NCBI RefSeq assembly: GCF_000006565.2
Contig: NC_031479.1
Span: forward strand, 372,001-436,000
DNA length: 64,000 nucleotides
Direction: 5' to 3'
DNA from: Toxoplasma gondii ME49
Taxonomy: Eukaryota > Apicomplexa > Conoidasida > Eucoccidiorida > Sarcocystidae
Of the stretch, positions 47,601 through 59,000 are shown in pieces. How positions within the stretch are numbered: the first letter of the stretch is position 1; each line of letters begins with the position of its first letter. The notes below the pieces were generated by a model, which had not been told where the DNA came from, made no database searches, and was given only the letters and a program-made list of their open reading frames with translations. A program made the position numbers and the translations under genes.

Positions 47601-47892
47601 TGCCCCACCTGGAGCACCGGCTCGCTTCCAGTCCCGGTGCGATTTGATTGTTGGCGAATTTTCAAGACAAGACTTTGATCTGAACAGTTTTCGGCTCTCG
47701 GGGCCGTCTTCGTTTCTGTTTCTCTCTTTCCTAGTCTTCACCCGCCACTCTCGTTTTCCGGTCTGCGCTGCTTGGTCGACACACTCCACGCAGCACAGTC
47801 CCCGTGTACTCTCGACACAGGCTGCGTGCGACGCAGCCACGCACGATTGCGTGGAAGGAAACGCGTGTCTTTCCTGCTGGATTCATCCCACC
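44697..47892. other. Intergenic between two minus-strand genes
   Basis: It should hold the 5' region of the HPR-like gene (left end) and the 3' UTR of the symporter (right end). A C10 run sits near 45607-45616. Short ORFs on both strands lack splice support or recognisable content, so I annotate no gene. Confidence 0.35.
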
Positions 47893-50800
47893 TCAAACGG
47901 CAGTAGCGGCTCTGGGACCGAGGCTAGACTCGATGCGTTCGCAAGGCGACGCGGTGTTTCGCGGCAGGACAACAGACACACAGATCGTGATGAGAGCTGC
48001 AGTGACGGGGACTGTAAGGAATGTGTACACAGCAGTCGGGTCACCCATGCCGAGGGGAAGAACGATCCACCGCGCAGCCATCGACAAGTCTCCGCCGGTG
48101 AAGAGCAAGCCAGAGAAGAAGATGCTGGCGACTCCGGCGATGGAGCCTACAACGCTGCCTAGAGCCGTAGTCCGTTTCCAAAGACCCAGGAAGATGGGCG
48201 GGAAGATTGCTGCAGTGAGGAGGTTGCCGATCAGGAGGAGTTGAATGAAACTTTCCGTCCAGTGGTACGCGAGCAGGACGGCAGGGAAGTTGGCGATGAA
48301 AGAGACCAGGAGCGCCCAGTCGAACGAGACGCCCTTGGTGTTCAGCTCCCCGGCCACGAGACTCGGGAGTGCACTCTGGAACGTGTCCACGGACCCAACG
48401 GTAAGAATAACCGCGAGCACGAAGACGACCGCGACGAGGCCGCGAGAGAGGGAAGGCAGAATGAGGAAGAAGAAGGGCGCCGCAACCAGGCTATCCTCGT
48501 CGACGGTGAAACCCTGAGTCTCGAGAGTCACGGCAGTGGCGCGCGCGACGATCCCCGTCACTCCCAGAAGGCTCACAGTCATCAGAACCAGCAAGGAACC
48601 GCCGAACAAGCCAAAGCGAACCTCGCGCGAGCCGCTTCCGGTCATAACTCGCTGCCACATGCCCTGATCCATGGCGTAGGCCGGACAACAAGAAAGCACC
48701 ATGAGGACCCCCGAGGACGCTCCTTCGGCTGTCCACGTAGCCGCCGCTTTCCACGCATCCTGGGAGACCTGCGAGTGCATGAAGGCGCATATGGGAACGA
48801 TCAACAAGAGCAACGGCAACAGAATACCCTGCAAGTTGTCCGTCTCCAGAGACGCGTTCGTGCCCAAGAAAGCCGTGTACGTGAAGGTCACCATGGCAAC
48901 CGAGAGAATCACTGCGAGCCGCGGAAAAGACGGAGCTAAAGTCTGCGCCGCAGCAGCCAGAAAGGCCAACTCTCCAGCCATCGCCATGACCGTCGAAAAA
49001 AAACTCACGACGGCTGTCACGATCTGCATGCTCCGCCCGAAACGCCTGCAGAAAGAGCAGGACAACAGGAAACGAAGATGGAACAGTGTGTCTGAACACG
49101 GCCCAAAGCTCGCATACACACGCTCTGTACCCTTGTTCGAATGAAACAGCTCCATATACAAAGATCGAACTGACTCAAAACTTTGAGACGCAGCAGAAGA
49201 AAGGAGACTAGGTTGGAGACGCTTGTGGAACTTAAGCCCAGCTGGTTCTCTCCGGCACGTATCAAGGCGCAGCTTCAAACAGACAGGGGGATGTGACAGA
49301 TAACCGGCCAGAAGACACAACAATCTAAAGTGGGTGAAACACCGCGTAGGACCCTGCCTTTTGGAGAATGGTACGCATCGGCACAGTGTAGAAGCGAGAA
49401 GCAAAGAACGGTGCGTGGTCGCACTCGCATAATCCCCTTGAGGCCAGCTGAATCTCCCCAAAAAGGACCCTTGATCCGCTCTTCTCTACAAGGGATTCTC
49501 TGGCGACACGGACAAACCAGAAGGACGAATTGCGGCACTGTTCACAGACTGGCAGCAATGCATGCCTCCTGTAGACTCGTGGGGCAAACGCTCCAGTGTC
49601 GACCCTTGAGTTAGACTTTTGTGACCCGATTCGCCCACCGTGTGTACGACCATCTCCGCCATTTCTCCCTCTTTTTCACGAGGTCTTCCTCGCTGTCTCC
49701 CTCTCTGCAGTTCGTTCTGTGTGCCACCCGAGTTTCGGTGTTGTCTCCCTGTCTCTCGCTCTCACCCCTGCTTTCTCTGAGTCTCCCTTTCTGATTAGGA
49801 GATGCCCTACCGGTGAACGTAGTCGGTGAGTCCAAACGCGACGTGTCTCTGCATTTCTTCTCGAACGATCGGCCCGGCGTACATGAGGATCCACAGGGGC
49901 AAGGCGATGGCGACGGCGTAGAGAACGACAGGCCAGACGCCGTAGAGAGAGGAGAGTTGAGGGGGGCAGTAGAAGATCCAGGTGCCGACGCCTGACGAGA
50001 AGAAGGAAGCCGCGAGAGAGAGCGCCGACCGGTTCCGCGCGCCGCTGATGAAGGACGCAGAACGCCGCACGACAGCCGCGGCCCCGACAGTCTGCTTCGA
50101 TCGTTCGTCTGCGAACTCGACTCCAGAAATGCCACTCGCCTGAAGGGTCGAAGAGGCTTTCTCGCGCAGACACTCCGGGCTAGGGGACGCCAGAGAAGGC
50201 GCAGAAGTCGAGGAAAAAAGGTCGGAGCCCGCGGCGCACAAGACGCCCGTGTTCTCGCATGCAAGCGGCTCAGGCGCTTTCTGAGGACACAGATCATGAG
50301 AGAACATGCGGAACAGGGAAAGGTCAGGCAGTCAAAGAGAGAGGCATGGGGAGAGTGCAAAAGGAGCACGCGAGAGCAGGGAGACACGCACCAGTGGGGG
50401 AGAGGAATGGGAGAGGTGGAACGCGTTCCGAGTTTTACAGGCCAAACTGCGATGGGCAAACGACCCCAATGCCGTGACCACGGAGACTAGCAAGTGTCTG
50501 TCTCGACAAGCATGCATCGGTTTGCTTTCAAGAGAGAAACACAGATGCATGGGGGGAACGGGAGAGCGCGCGCCGCGCTGACAAAGACACGCAAGCCTGC
50601 TGGTGGAGCTTCAGCGGTACCCCAGGACCGAGACTCCAGAGAGGGAGAGAGGCAGAAGCGTCTCTCCGTTTGCTTCCACGTTTTCTGTAGAATGTCTGGG
50701 GTCCCCGAAAGGCGTGAACCACTCCGCGTTTCGAGACCGGATAAGCCTTACCTTAGCGCGGCTCAGCGAGAACGGGGAACCGCAGAAATGCTTTCTTCCG

Positions 50801-50982
50801 CGTTGCCGACGGAGTACTGAGAGCAGAACAACTCCCGAGAAGACACAGAGCGTGACGCTGAGAAGGATGGTCGCCATTTCGCTGTCGAGGGTTCGCGCCC
50901 AGGAGTCCCGGTTCGCGCCATTCACCTCGCCTTGGTGTCCTGGAGACAAGGTCTCCGCCTGCCGGTCGGGATTTGTCGCCAT
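47893..50982 (-). CDS. Sodium:solute symporter family transporter
   Basis: Three exons with consistent phase: 50982..50752 (donor AAG|GTAAGG), 50280..49811 (TDYVHR, donor GTAGGG) and 49045..47893 (after ctgcag). Together they encode 617 residues. The start is an ATG. There are about a dozen hydrophobic helices: one in exon 1 (MATILLSVTLCVFSGVVLLS), two in exon 2 and the rest in exon 3. Family-like points are the GLTDYVHRRFGRS loop, PAYAMDQGMWQRVMTGSG, and the conserved TVGSVDTFQSALPSLVAGEL in the region where SSS members carry the Ser-rich sodium-site helix. The layout recalls eukaryotic DUR3-type members of the family. It would move a small solute with Na+ or H+ across a membrane; the substrate and membrane are unknown. 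A polar Ser/Ala linker between the first two helices (exon 2 start) is unusual. Confidence 0.8.
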
Positions 50983-51783
50983 TTCCGCTTGTGTCTTTGT
51001 TTTTCGTCGAAGGAGACCGTGCGGAGACGCTCAGATGCCTTCTAGTTTAAGGGCTAGGTCAAAACGCACTGCAGGTTCCGCGGCGCAGGAAACGCGCCGT
51101 TTGCTGCGCGTCCCCACACCACGCGAGTCTCGCAGACACGGCGAGATAACACGGCCAAAACCGGGGCAGATAGCCCCAAAAAGGCGATACAAATGGCGTC
51201 TGCAGGTCCTGAGACGCGGCTTTTCCTAAAGAATTCCGAATGCCTGAGTTCGAGATCAGGAAACGACGTCACCTGCGGTGCTGTGGAGGGGCGACATGTT
51301 AGAGAACGCAGCTCGCGGGTACGCCCACTAGTCTCAGTTTTCATGGAAGGAATGCTACGTGAGAGAGAGAATGTCAAAGATGCGACAGAGAAACGAGTGC
51401 CTGGTCAAAACAACGAAGAAAAGCGCTTGCACGCTTGTCGCGTCAACGCGCTGTCTCGCTCAAGGCAAGGCATCGCCCCTCACTGGAGGTCCACTCTGGC
51501 CACGCCGCTGCTCTTGTTCCTCGGGCGCATAGTTTGTGCGTTTCCTCCAAAACAATCAATTGGAGGAACCTGCCGGACAGGAAAACAATGTGGCAGCCAG
51601 ATCGGCTAGAAACTGAGAAACATCCAGCAGTGTACAGACCCATTTTCTGCGCCGACGCCGCCTCCACTGTGAGTGTCCTATCTCGCTGGCGAGCAGAGCA
51701 CAAGACAAGGTGTGCTGACTGCTGAACGGTCACGAGTAAGGGGACGCATGTTTCCGCGGAGACTTGCGAAGGTGTGTTTATTC

Positions 51784-54700
51784 TCAGAGCTTTTTCGCCT
51801 CGAGGATGTTCTCTCTGGTGACTGCAAGCGCATGCAGAGGCTCGCAGTGCTGTGAACAGCATAGCGATGACCGACAGCGAGAGACCCTCACCGTCTCACC
51901 GGAGGTTGCCTGACGTGTCTGCAGCAGGTTAGAACGCGTCTTTTGAAAATTCCGTACTTCGGTGAAGAACGCGTGAGCTCCTTGCGAACAGAGGACTTTC
52001 TCCACGTCGTAAAATCACAACACTCACACCCTTGAATCGTACATGCCGTAATCTACTGCCACAACGAGTACAGCCGGAAGTAACGCCCACGTTTCCTGCC
52101 ATCTAGAACAGCAAGAGAGTGTCGAAGGGTCTTGTTATCGGAAAAAAAAACTATCTCCTGAACAGAATTAGGAAGGGCAAGTGTCTGACTCTTACGGTCC
52201 AGCCTCTTGTGGGTCGGAGATGACTGCGGTCTCTGCGGCGTATGTGCGGGCAGCTGCTGCCCAGTAGCGCGTTTCTGCCACAAAGACGCAGTTTTGTGTT
52301 GTTCCTAAACCACCGCGTGTAGGATGATAGAGAACGGCCACGTTCCACTACAGGAATCGGAAGCAGAGACCCGGCACTTTCGCGCAAAGTGTATCTCGTA
52401 CCCATATAGGCTTGACTGAGACATGTTTCCCGAGAGAACTATCGAATCGTTCAGTTCTGTGATCTAGAAAGGGCACATAAATTCGACTGAAATCCTTCGA
52501 CCGGCGTGAGGCGGAAAAAGACGACAAACGCGTGACTTTCTTGCCAAGAGTCGACCACGCTGACACATCGTTTCTTTCGGACCCGAAACGGGCTAAAAAG
52601 TGAGCAGCTACGCCTGTGGTGTAGAAAAAACGAGAAACGAGAGGCGCAAATACCGGAACAGATACGCAAAAGCAAAACACTCTTTTTTCGAGAAAACCAT
52701 GAAAGTACGCCGACTTCCTCAGCCCCCGCAGTTCTCCATTTGTCACACCCAATTACAGCTCCCTCGATAACGGTTCACAGGGAGGACCGCTATGTCGACT
52801 ACATACGGCGGAATCAGTGCCTCGGACACCATCAGACACGGACCGACTTTCTGCATAGGGTGTTTCAGCGTGTTTCCGTGACTCTCACATTTTCGTTCCA
52901 CTCGTACCACGCTACGCACTGTGTCTAGAACCTCACAGTGTAAACGAGACGACTTCACCCTCTTGGACAAACTCTGTAAATCAGGGTAGTGGGGACTGAC
53001 CTCCCCTATGGCATTGCCGTCATTGCCGCGGCCTCTCAACTTTGCTTTACACACGTTCCCTTGAGATTTAATGGGAGAACGGGGACATGCCTGCTGCATT
53101 GCCGGGTGAGGCTGACTACCCCCGTCCGTTTCACATGAATCAAAGGAAGAAACATGCTTTCCACAGACTTCCCTATCGTACGAAGGTGATAACGAACTCA
53201 AGTGTTCTCCCACGAACGTCGGCAAATCGGATTTTGTGTCGGGACACTCGAGAAGGGACTTGGACGGTTTCCTCCCGTCATCCAGAGGTTCGTCCCTCAT
53301 CTGGTCGTAAGGGAGCGAAGTGTGAAGAAAGTAATCCAAAATGGAGATTGACGCGCGCAGGACACGGAGGTGGAGAGCTGAGAGTCCTCCGATATCACCC
53401 AACTCAAAAGCCAAGTGCAGAAGCACAGCCTGAAGCTGAGAGACCGTCTGTACTGTCACACCACATGCACTCAGTGCCTGAACTGTCGTCGTCACATTTA
53501 TCGTTTCTGTGGTGCTAAACCCTGTTTGAAAACACGCTGATCTGTCCGCAGCTAACACAGGGTGTCCACGGCTCCCACGCTGCAGTTCTCGACCCTCCGA
53601 TATCGGACTCTCTCCTTGTTTCTGTCTCTTTTCGTCCGCCGCCACGTTGCTGGAGGCAGAACTAAGGCAGCATGCGGCATCGCCCGCCTCTGTGGATTGA
53701 GTCTGGCCGCGGAAGACGGCAGTCGCCCACTGCACGTTGTCAGGCGCCTTCAAACGGCGAGGCAACTGCGTCTCGCTCGCAGGAGTCGTAAAGGAATGGA
53801 ACGAAACGCCCGCTCCGGTGGAGTTACGAGCCTGCGTTTCTGAGTGACAAGTGAGAAGGCTGAACAGGGAAGGTTGCATGAATTTTGCTGGCCACGTGAT
53901 GGTTGAAGTTTCGCCGTCGGCGGACGCACAAACTGCGGACGCATCTCGGAGCTGCTCCATTTTTTCGCCTGCGGCCGCTCCATGTCCTCTCTCCGGTGTA
54001 CATACACCCGCGGCGAGAGCGCGTCCTGCGACGGGAACGTGGAACGCGTGGAAAAGCAACGCCGCGTGCCAGTGTGGAGTTCCGGCGAATGACGCAGCCG
54101 CTGCGAAGCAGCATGCAATCAAGTGGCGAGGCTCTGCTCTCTGAGGACAAACCGAGCAGGGAAGGGAATTGAGATTTGCGTGGTTTACGGACTCAAGAGG
54201 AAATAGACGCGGTCGGCTGTAGAAGACCAGAACACTCGAGAGTGCTGCATGACCCCACCTTCCCGTTCAACATACACCGCAAAAACGTCGACGCGTCACC
54301 TTTCTAACTAGTTGAAGCATCCCTTGCCACACTCCGAACTTTGCGTCTTATTTCCGCCTTTGTTTCCACGTGACATATAGCGGCTTGCCAACAGTCAGGA
54401 TCTATCGCTCGAACGAGAGGACAAGCTGAAAGTCTTGCACAGATACGAGTCTGTGACTGGACAGACGAGCATTTACAGGCATGTGTTTTCGGTTTGTGAA
54501 CTTCTGTGTACAAGGAGTTCAAGTGGGAGACAGAAGCAATCCGGAACTCAGGATGGCGATGGCGAACGAGGGAAACCAGAACGATACGATGCGGAAAAGG
54601 CCCCCTACATGTATGTTTACGAATACATGTGTGGGGTGCGGTGCTGAGGGTCCTTGTTTCACTCTCTGTTTTGGAGGCCTACGTTGGACAGCAGGAGACG

Positions 54701-57700
54701 AGAGCAGCTGGCTGCAAGCAGACTGTCTGCGTACAGCACGCCGCCGCGATCTCCCCTAATGTGCAGAGGCTCTTCGCCAGAGAGAGGGAGGAGACGGTTG
54801 TTCACATGAAGAACCGTTCTGCCGGCGTCCAGCTTGGCGACTGCTGAAAAGACACTGGAGAGACCCTGGGGTGTAGCGACAGGCAGAAAGTGCGCCAAGT
54901 GAGTTCGGAGAAATTGGGGAAGAAGCGAGAAAAGAGAAACCTGCCCCGAGGGGACACCAGGGGCTCTGGCTGCTGCCGGTGCATCGAGACCTGAAACTGT
55001 TGGATCGCCCAGAGGCTGGTCAGCGAGTAAACGGGATTTCGCGTCGGCAAGAAGAGGACTTTTGGGGTGGCTGACTGAGATTTTCTTGCCGCTTGAAGAG
55101 TCAAACACCAGTGCTCCAGTGGCTTGCGCCGTCGCCAAGAGATGAAGAAGCAGAGCGAAGTGCTGCTCGGAAAAAAGAGAAGCGGGCGAGCTCGAGCACA
55201 CGAAAGGCGCGGAAGAGGCAGACATTGCCCCAGAAGAACGAGGGACCCCGCGGCAGAGGAGAGACAGAAAAATCGCCTGCACAAACAGTGGAATAAACAA
55301 CGGACAAACCGAAACATTATTCAGATGCGAAAAACCGAGTGTGTTCTGTACAAAACATATATATATATATGTATGTATACGTATGCAAGCGTGTGTAAAT
55401 ACATGTCCCATTTGCACAGACGTTACACCTGTTTCGAGCTGAAATATAAATAAAGCGTGAAAAGGACAGTGCACTTGTGGGATGGTTGCCGTACACTTGC
55501 GTGGGTCGCTACGAAGACGAACGGAAAGCGAAAGCAATTTCTGAACTCACGTGCATGCCTTCCGGTTCGCGGACGTCGAAGTTGAGAAAACACCGCAAAG
55601 CCAATAGTCTACCTTGAATGGAGAAACTCTCTGGATGCGTCTTCAGCCTCCCTTGGGAGAGAAGCACGGCCGCATGTTTCGCCAAAGGATGAGGTACGTC
55701 GGGCAACTCGCACAAAGCATACACCAGTCGTACCGCCTGTTTGGGTGTACAGACACCTGAAACCTCTCCTGTTTTCCTGCTCTGTCCTCCAGCATCTGTG
55801 CCTTTTCCAGCTTCACCTGCTCCACCGTCCGGTCTCGTTGTTTTCATCTGAGACCCCTGGAAATCGGGCCCGTGGCTGGCGGGCGCTAAAGAACGCTGCC
55901 GCTCTTCTTCTGCCTTCTGCACACCACTGCCCAGCCAGGCATCTCGCCTGCCATTCAAGCCCCCCGCGACTGCTACTCTTCCCGCTTCTTCCATCCGTCC
56001 AGCTTGGCGCCTCTCCGTCTTTTCGGTCGCCTCAGCCAGACTGGTTGCGTGTAGTTTGTCGAGCGCAGAGCGCGCGAGACGGGAGGCCAGCGTGGGCGGC
56101 AGAGACACCCGGAGAGCAGCGAAGCCGTGGAGAAGGAGGCTGAGTCCTTGGGGGGAGAAGGACGAAAGGAAATCCACTTCTTCTCTTCCGGCTGGAGTCG
56201 TTGTTGCCGATTGCGCTCCTGCGTCACTGAGAGCTGGCAGACGTTCAGTCCCTAGCGAGGCGTGCTGGTGGTGCTTTGCCTGTGCGAGTACCGGAGAGGA
56301 AGGATAAGTCGTTTTTTCGTTGACGGTGGGAGAAGTGAAAGGAGAAGATGACAAACCCGCCGAAATTTTGAGATAAGGAATAGGACACGAGGGAGAAGAA
56401 ACACACTCACTTGCAGAGGAATTGGAGGCAAACTGTAAAGGCGCAGACACCGCAGATGAGAGAGGCAAAGACACGGCCGACGGTTCACATGGGGAGGGAG
56501 ACGCCGGCAGCGGAGCTGCTGAGCGCGAAAGAGGAGCGCAGGGAAGGCGACGGAAACTGGGGACGCTTACCGGAGGGGGGGAAGAAGCAGCCATTTCCTT
56601 CGACGGAAGAGAAGAAGGGAGGTCAGTGGGACGAGGCGTACCCGAGTCATCCCGATTCTCCCGGTCTTTGTTCGGTTTCGCATCTTCTTCTCTGGAAGAG
56701 GTCTCTTCAGATGATGTGTGAAGCCTGTTCGCGAGTGGTGGAAGCGTGCGCCTTGCCTGGAGGCGCAGTGACAGAGCTGAAAAAAGGGGAGGAAAGAAGA
56801 GCTCAGCCGTTGCGCATGCATGCACGAGAAGAGACGCGTCTTGCTCATTCATCTCCTGGGCAGCAGCTTCCCAGTTTCTGATCGAAAGAAGAAGCGCGAG
56901 GAGACAGGCGCGGAGGTCGCGAAGCGAAGGCAGAGGCGGTGCGGCACAGGAAGCCCCGACAGCGAGCGCAGGCGACGAACAGGCCTCATCTTCTCTTGAC
57001 CTCGCTGTTCGTTTCTCTCGTTCGTTCTTCGCTTCTTCGGGAAGACAGAAAACAGGTCGCGAGGAACAGGCTGGCAGGTTTTTTTCTGCGCTTCTCGGGT
57101 GTGCACTCGGCGCAAAAGCGGGCCACGGTGGACACGCAGAGAGAGAGGCGGCGAGTTGCGGATTTTCTCGCCCCCATTTGTGCAGTCGAACGCATGCATT
57201 GGCCGCCATCGCCAAGCCACGGAGAGACGGGACGCGCGGGCGAGAAGCGCAGGTAGAAGGCGAAGAAGGGAGCGAAGACGAAGAAGGAAGAGGAGCCGCA
57301 GAAGAGGGAGGAGACGGAGACGAAGAAGAGACGGAGTCACCGTGAAGTAGAGACAAAGACGACTGACAGGAGACTGAGGGCGGAGAGAAACAAGGTGAAA
57401 AAGAGCTCTCCATCCTGTGTGACTCGAGAGACCTTCCTTCACATTCTTCTCGCTGACGCCGACACAGAAGCTCCACAGCCCACACCCAAAAACACGCGCC
57501 GGCCGTGCGGCAAGCAGAAGCGGGGGACGACGAGCGAGCAGAAGAGGAAGGCGAGATAGAAGAAGGCGAGAGAGAAGAGGGAAGACGCAACGTGGGCAGC
57601 CGTCCTTGAGACTGGCGGTGGCCATTTGTGCTTTCTTTTCCATGACGGGATGAGCTACTCATTTCTTTATTTGCTACCGCATGCGTTTTTTCGCAAGTCG

Positions 57701-59000
57701 CTCTAGCTGCGGCGGCTGCATCGAAAAGGAGTTGCCAGAGTCCCCCCTGAGGTGCGTCGGCGACCCGCATCTCCACTCTCTTCGGCTGCTGGTTCTGTCT
57801 GCGTTGCATGCGCTCCAGGTCTCCCGCCAGCGCATTCAGCCACAGTGCGACGTGCTTCGTCGTTGGCAGAAGCGTCTCAAGTTGCCTCTTCGTTTCGTCC
57901 TGCCCCTGCATCCAGGCGACTGCCTCTGCGGCCCCGTCTCCCTGGACTGCGTCCAGTCTTGCTTCCCCGTGCTCACACTCAGTCCAGTCTCTTCTCCCTT
58001 CTCGTTCCTCTCTGTCTTTTCTCTTCGGTGGAGCAACGAAGTGCCTCCTCTTCTTCTGGCTCTCCTTCAGATCAGGAAAGCCCCCGTCACACGGCCCGCG
58101 ATTTCCTGCAACTCCAGTCTTCTCCTGAGCGCCCTGTCCCGTCTCCTCCTGCTCCACGTCTCTCGCTTCTGCTCTCCACCGCTCGGAGCCAAGCCAGCGG
58201 CTTCGCTCTTCCCAGCCCACCTCGCAAGCCTTCCAAGGAGAGGCGGAAGAAGACCGAGAAGCGTCAATGTTGTGTCGCTTCGTCGAGCTGTGAGAGCGGG
58301 GAAGCGCGACGGAGAAGAGCCTTTTGCGAGGGATTCGGCCTTCCCCCGCCTCGACAGAACAGCAGTCTGCCAGTGGCCAGCTTTCTCCCAAAGGCCCGAG
58401 GAGACGGGCTGTCCAGATCCCCTCAGTGTCCCAAAAAAATCTGAGACTGGTTCTACCATAGATGGTGGACCAGTCGCGCGTAGGAACTTCGTCACTCCCC
58501 CTTCGGTTTCTCTGAGTCTCCACCCTGCCTTTCTGCCTTACTGCTCTCCATCGCTCTCCCTCTCTGCTTCCCTCCACTTCTCGCCGATCTTGCGTTCCTC
58601 GCTCTCCTTCTCCTTCTCGCTCTCTACTTTCTCCTCGCTCTCTACTTTCTCCTCGCTCTCCACCTTCCGCCTTTCTCTTTCTGTGGGGTGTTCCCGTTTC
58701 GATTGTGCCAGCAGCTCTGTCCCCGCCACCAGCGCTGGGGAAGCGAGCATGGCTCCAGCAGAAAGACGGCAGTCGGGCAAGAGGCGCGGCGGCGCGTCTC
58801 CTGTCTTCGCGCGGAAGAGACGGACAGCCGACGCGTGCTTCCGTTGCCAGTGCCTTTGCGTCGCCTGGAGCAAGTTTGACTCTCGGGCCGCTTTGCGAGG
58901 GAGACCTTGAGGGGAGGCACAAGGGTTTAGACGAAGATGGCACAAAAGGAGGCAAAACGTCTCCTCCCCTCTTCCAGAGCTGCATGAGCAGCGGTGCCAT
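51784..59000 (-). CDS. RAP-domain helical-repeat protein, probably organellar
   Basis: Four phase-consistent exons: 59000..55551, 55276..54683, 54140..52779 and 51999..51784, giving 1873 residues. The start ATG is at 59000. The N-terminal half is Arg/Ser/Glu-rich. Helical repeats include HVALWLNALAGDLERMQ, LSLLLHGFAALRVSLPPTLA, TPKQAVRLVYALCELPD and VATPQGLSSVFSAVAKLD. Exon 3 ends PPYVVDIAVLP, and exon 4 adds KVLCSQGAHAFFTEVRNFQK followed by TRSNLLQTR and SGETVRVSRCR, then RENILEAKKL and stop. This is the beta-alpha order of a RAP domain (VDIALP...EVDG..HF...N.LLKTR...VVRVP). The RAP core Asp-Gly pair is replaced by Gln-Gly. RAP proteins act in mitochondrial or plastid RNA processing or ribosome assembly. 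The exon 3/4 junction uses a weak acceptor (cgacgtggag), so transcript confirmation is desirable there. Confidence 0.7.
55357..55376. repeat. (AT)n microsatellite in RAP-gene intron 1
   Basis: A run of alternating AT at 55357-55375, followed by gtatgtatacgtatg. It lies in the modelled intron between 55551 and 55276. Confidence 0.9.

Noticed and set aside
48241..48939. 232-codon plus-strand open frame
   Set aside because: It is the reverse complement of the symporter's membrane helices. Its Arg/Glu/Gln-rich composition is what antisense Leu/Val/Ala codons give.
51443..51862. Splicing RAP exon 4 into a further exon at 51862
   Set aside because: Reading through (SGETVRVSRCR ... ENILEAKKL, stop at 51784) gives the expected C-terminal end of a RAP domain; the spliced alternative gives Arg/Ser-rich sequence without it.
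57099..57350. Arg-rich frame resembling a basic nuclear protein
   Set aside because: It is generated by GAAGAG/GGAGAC simple sequence opposite the Ser-rich linker of the RAP protein.
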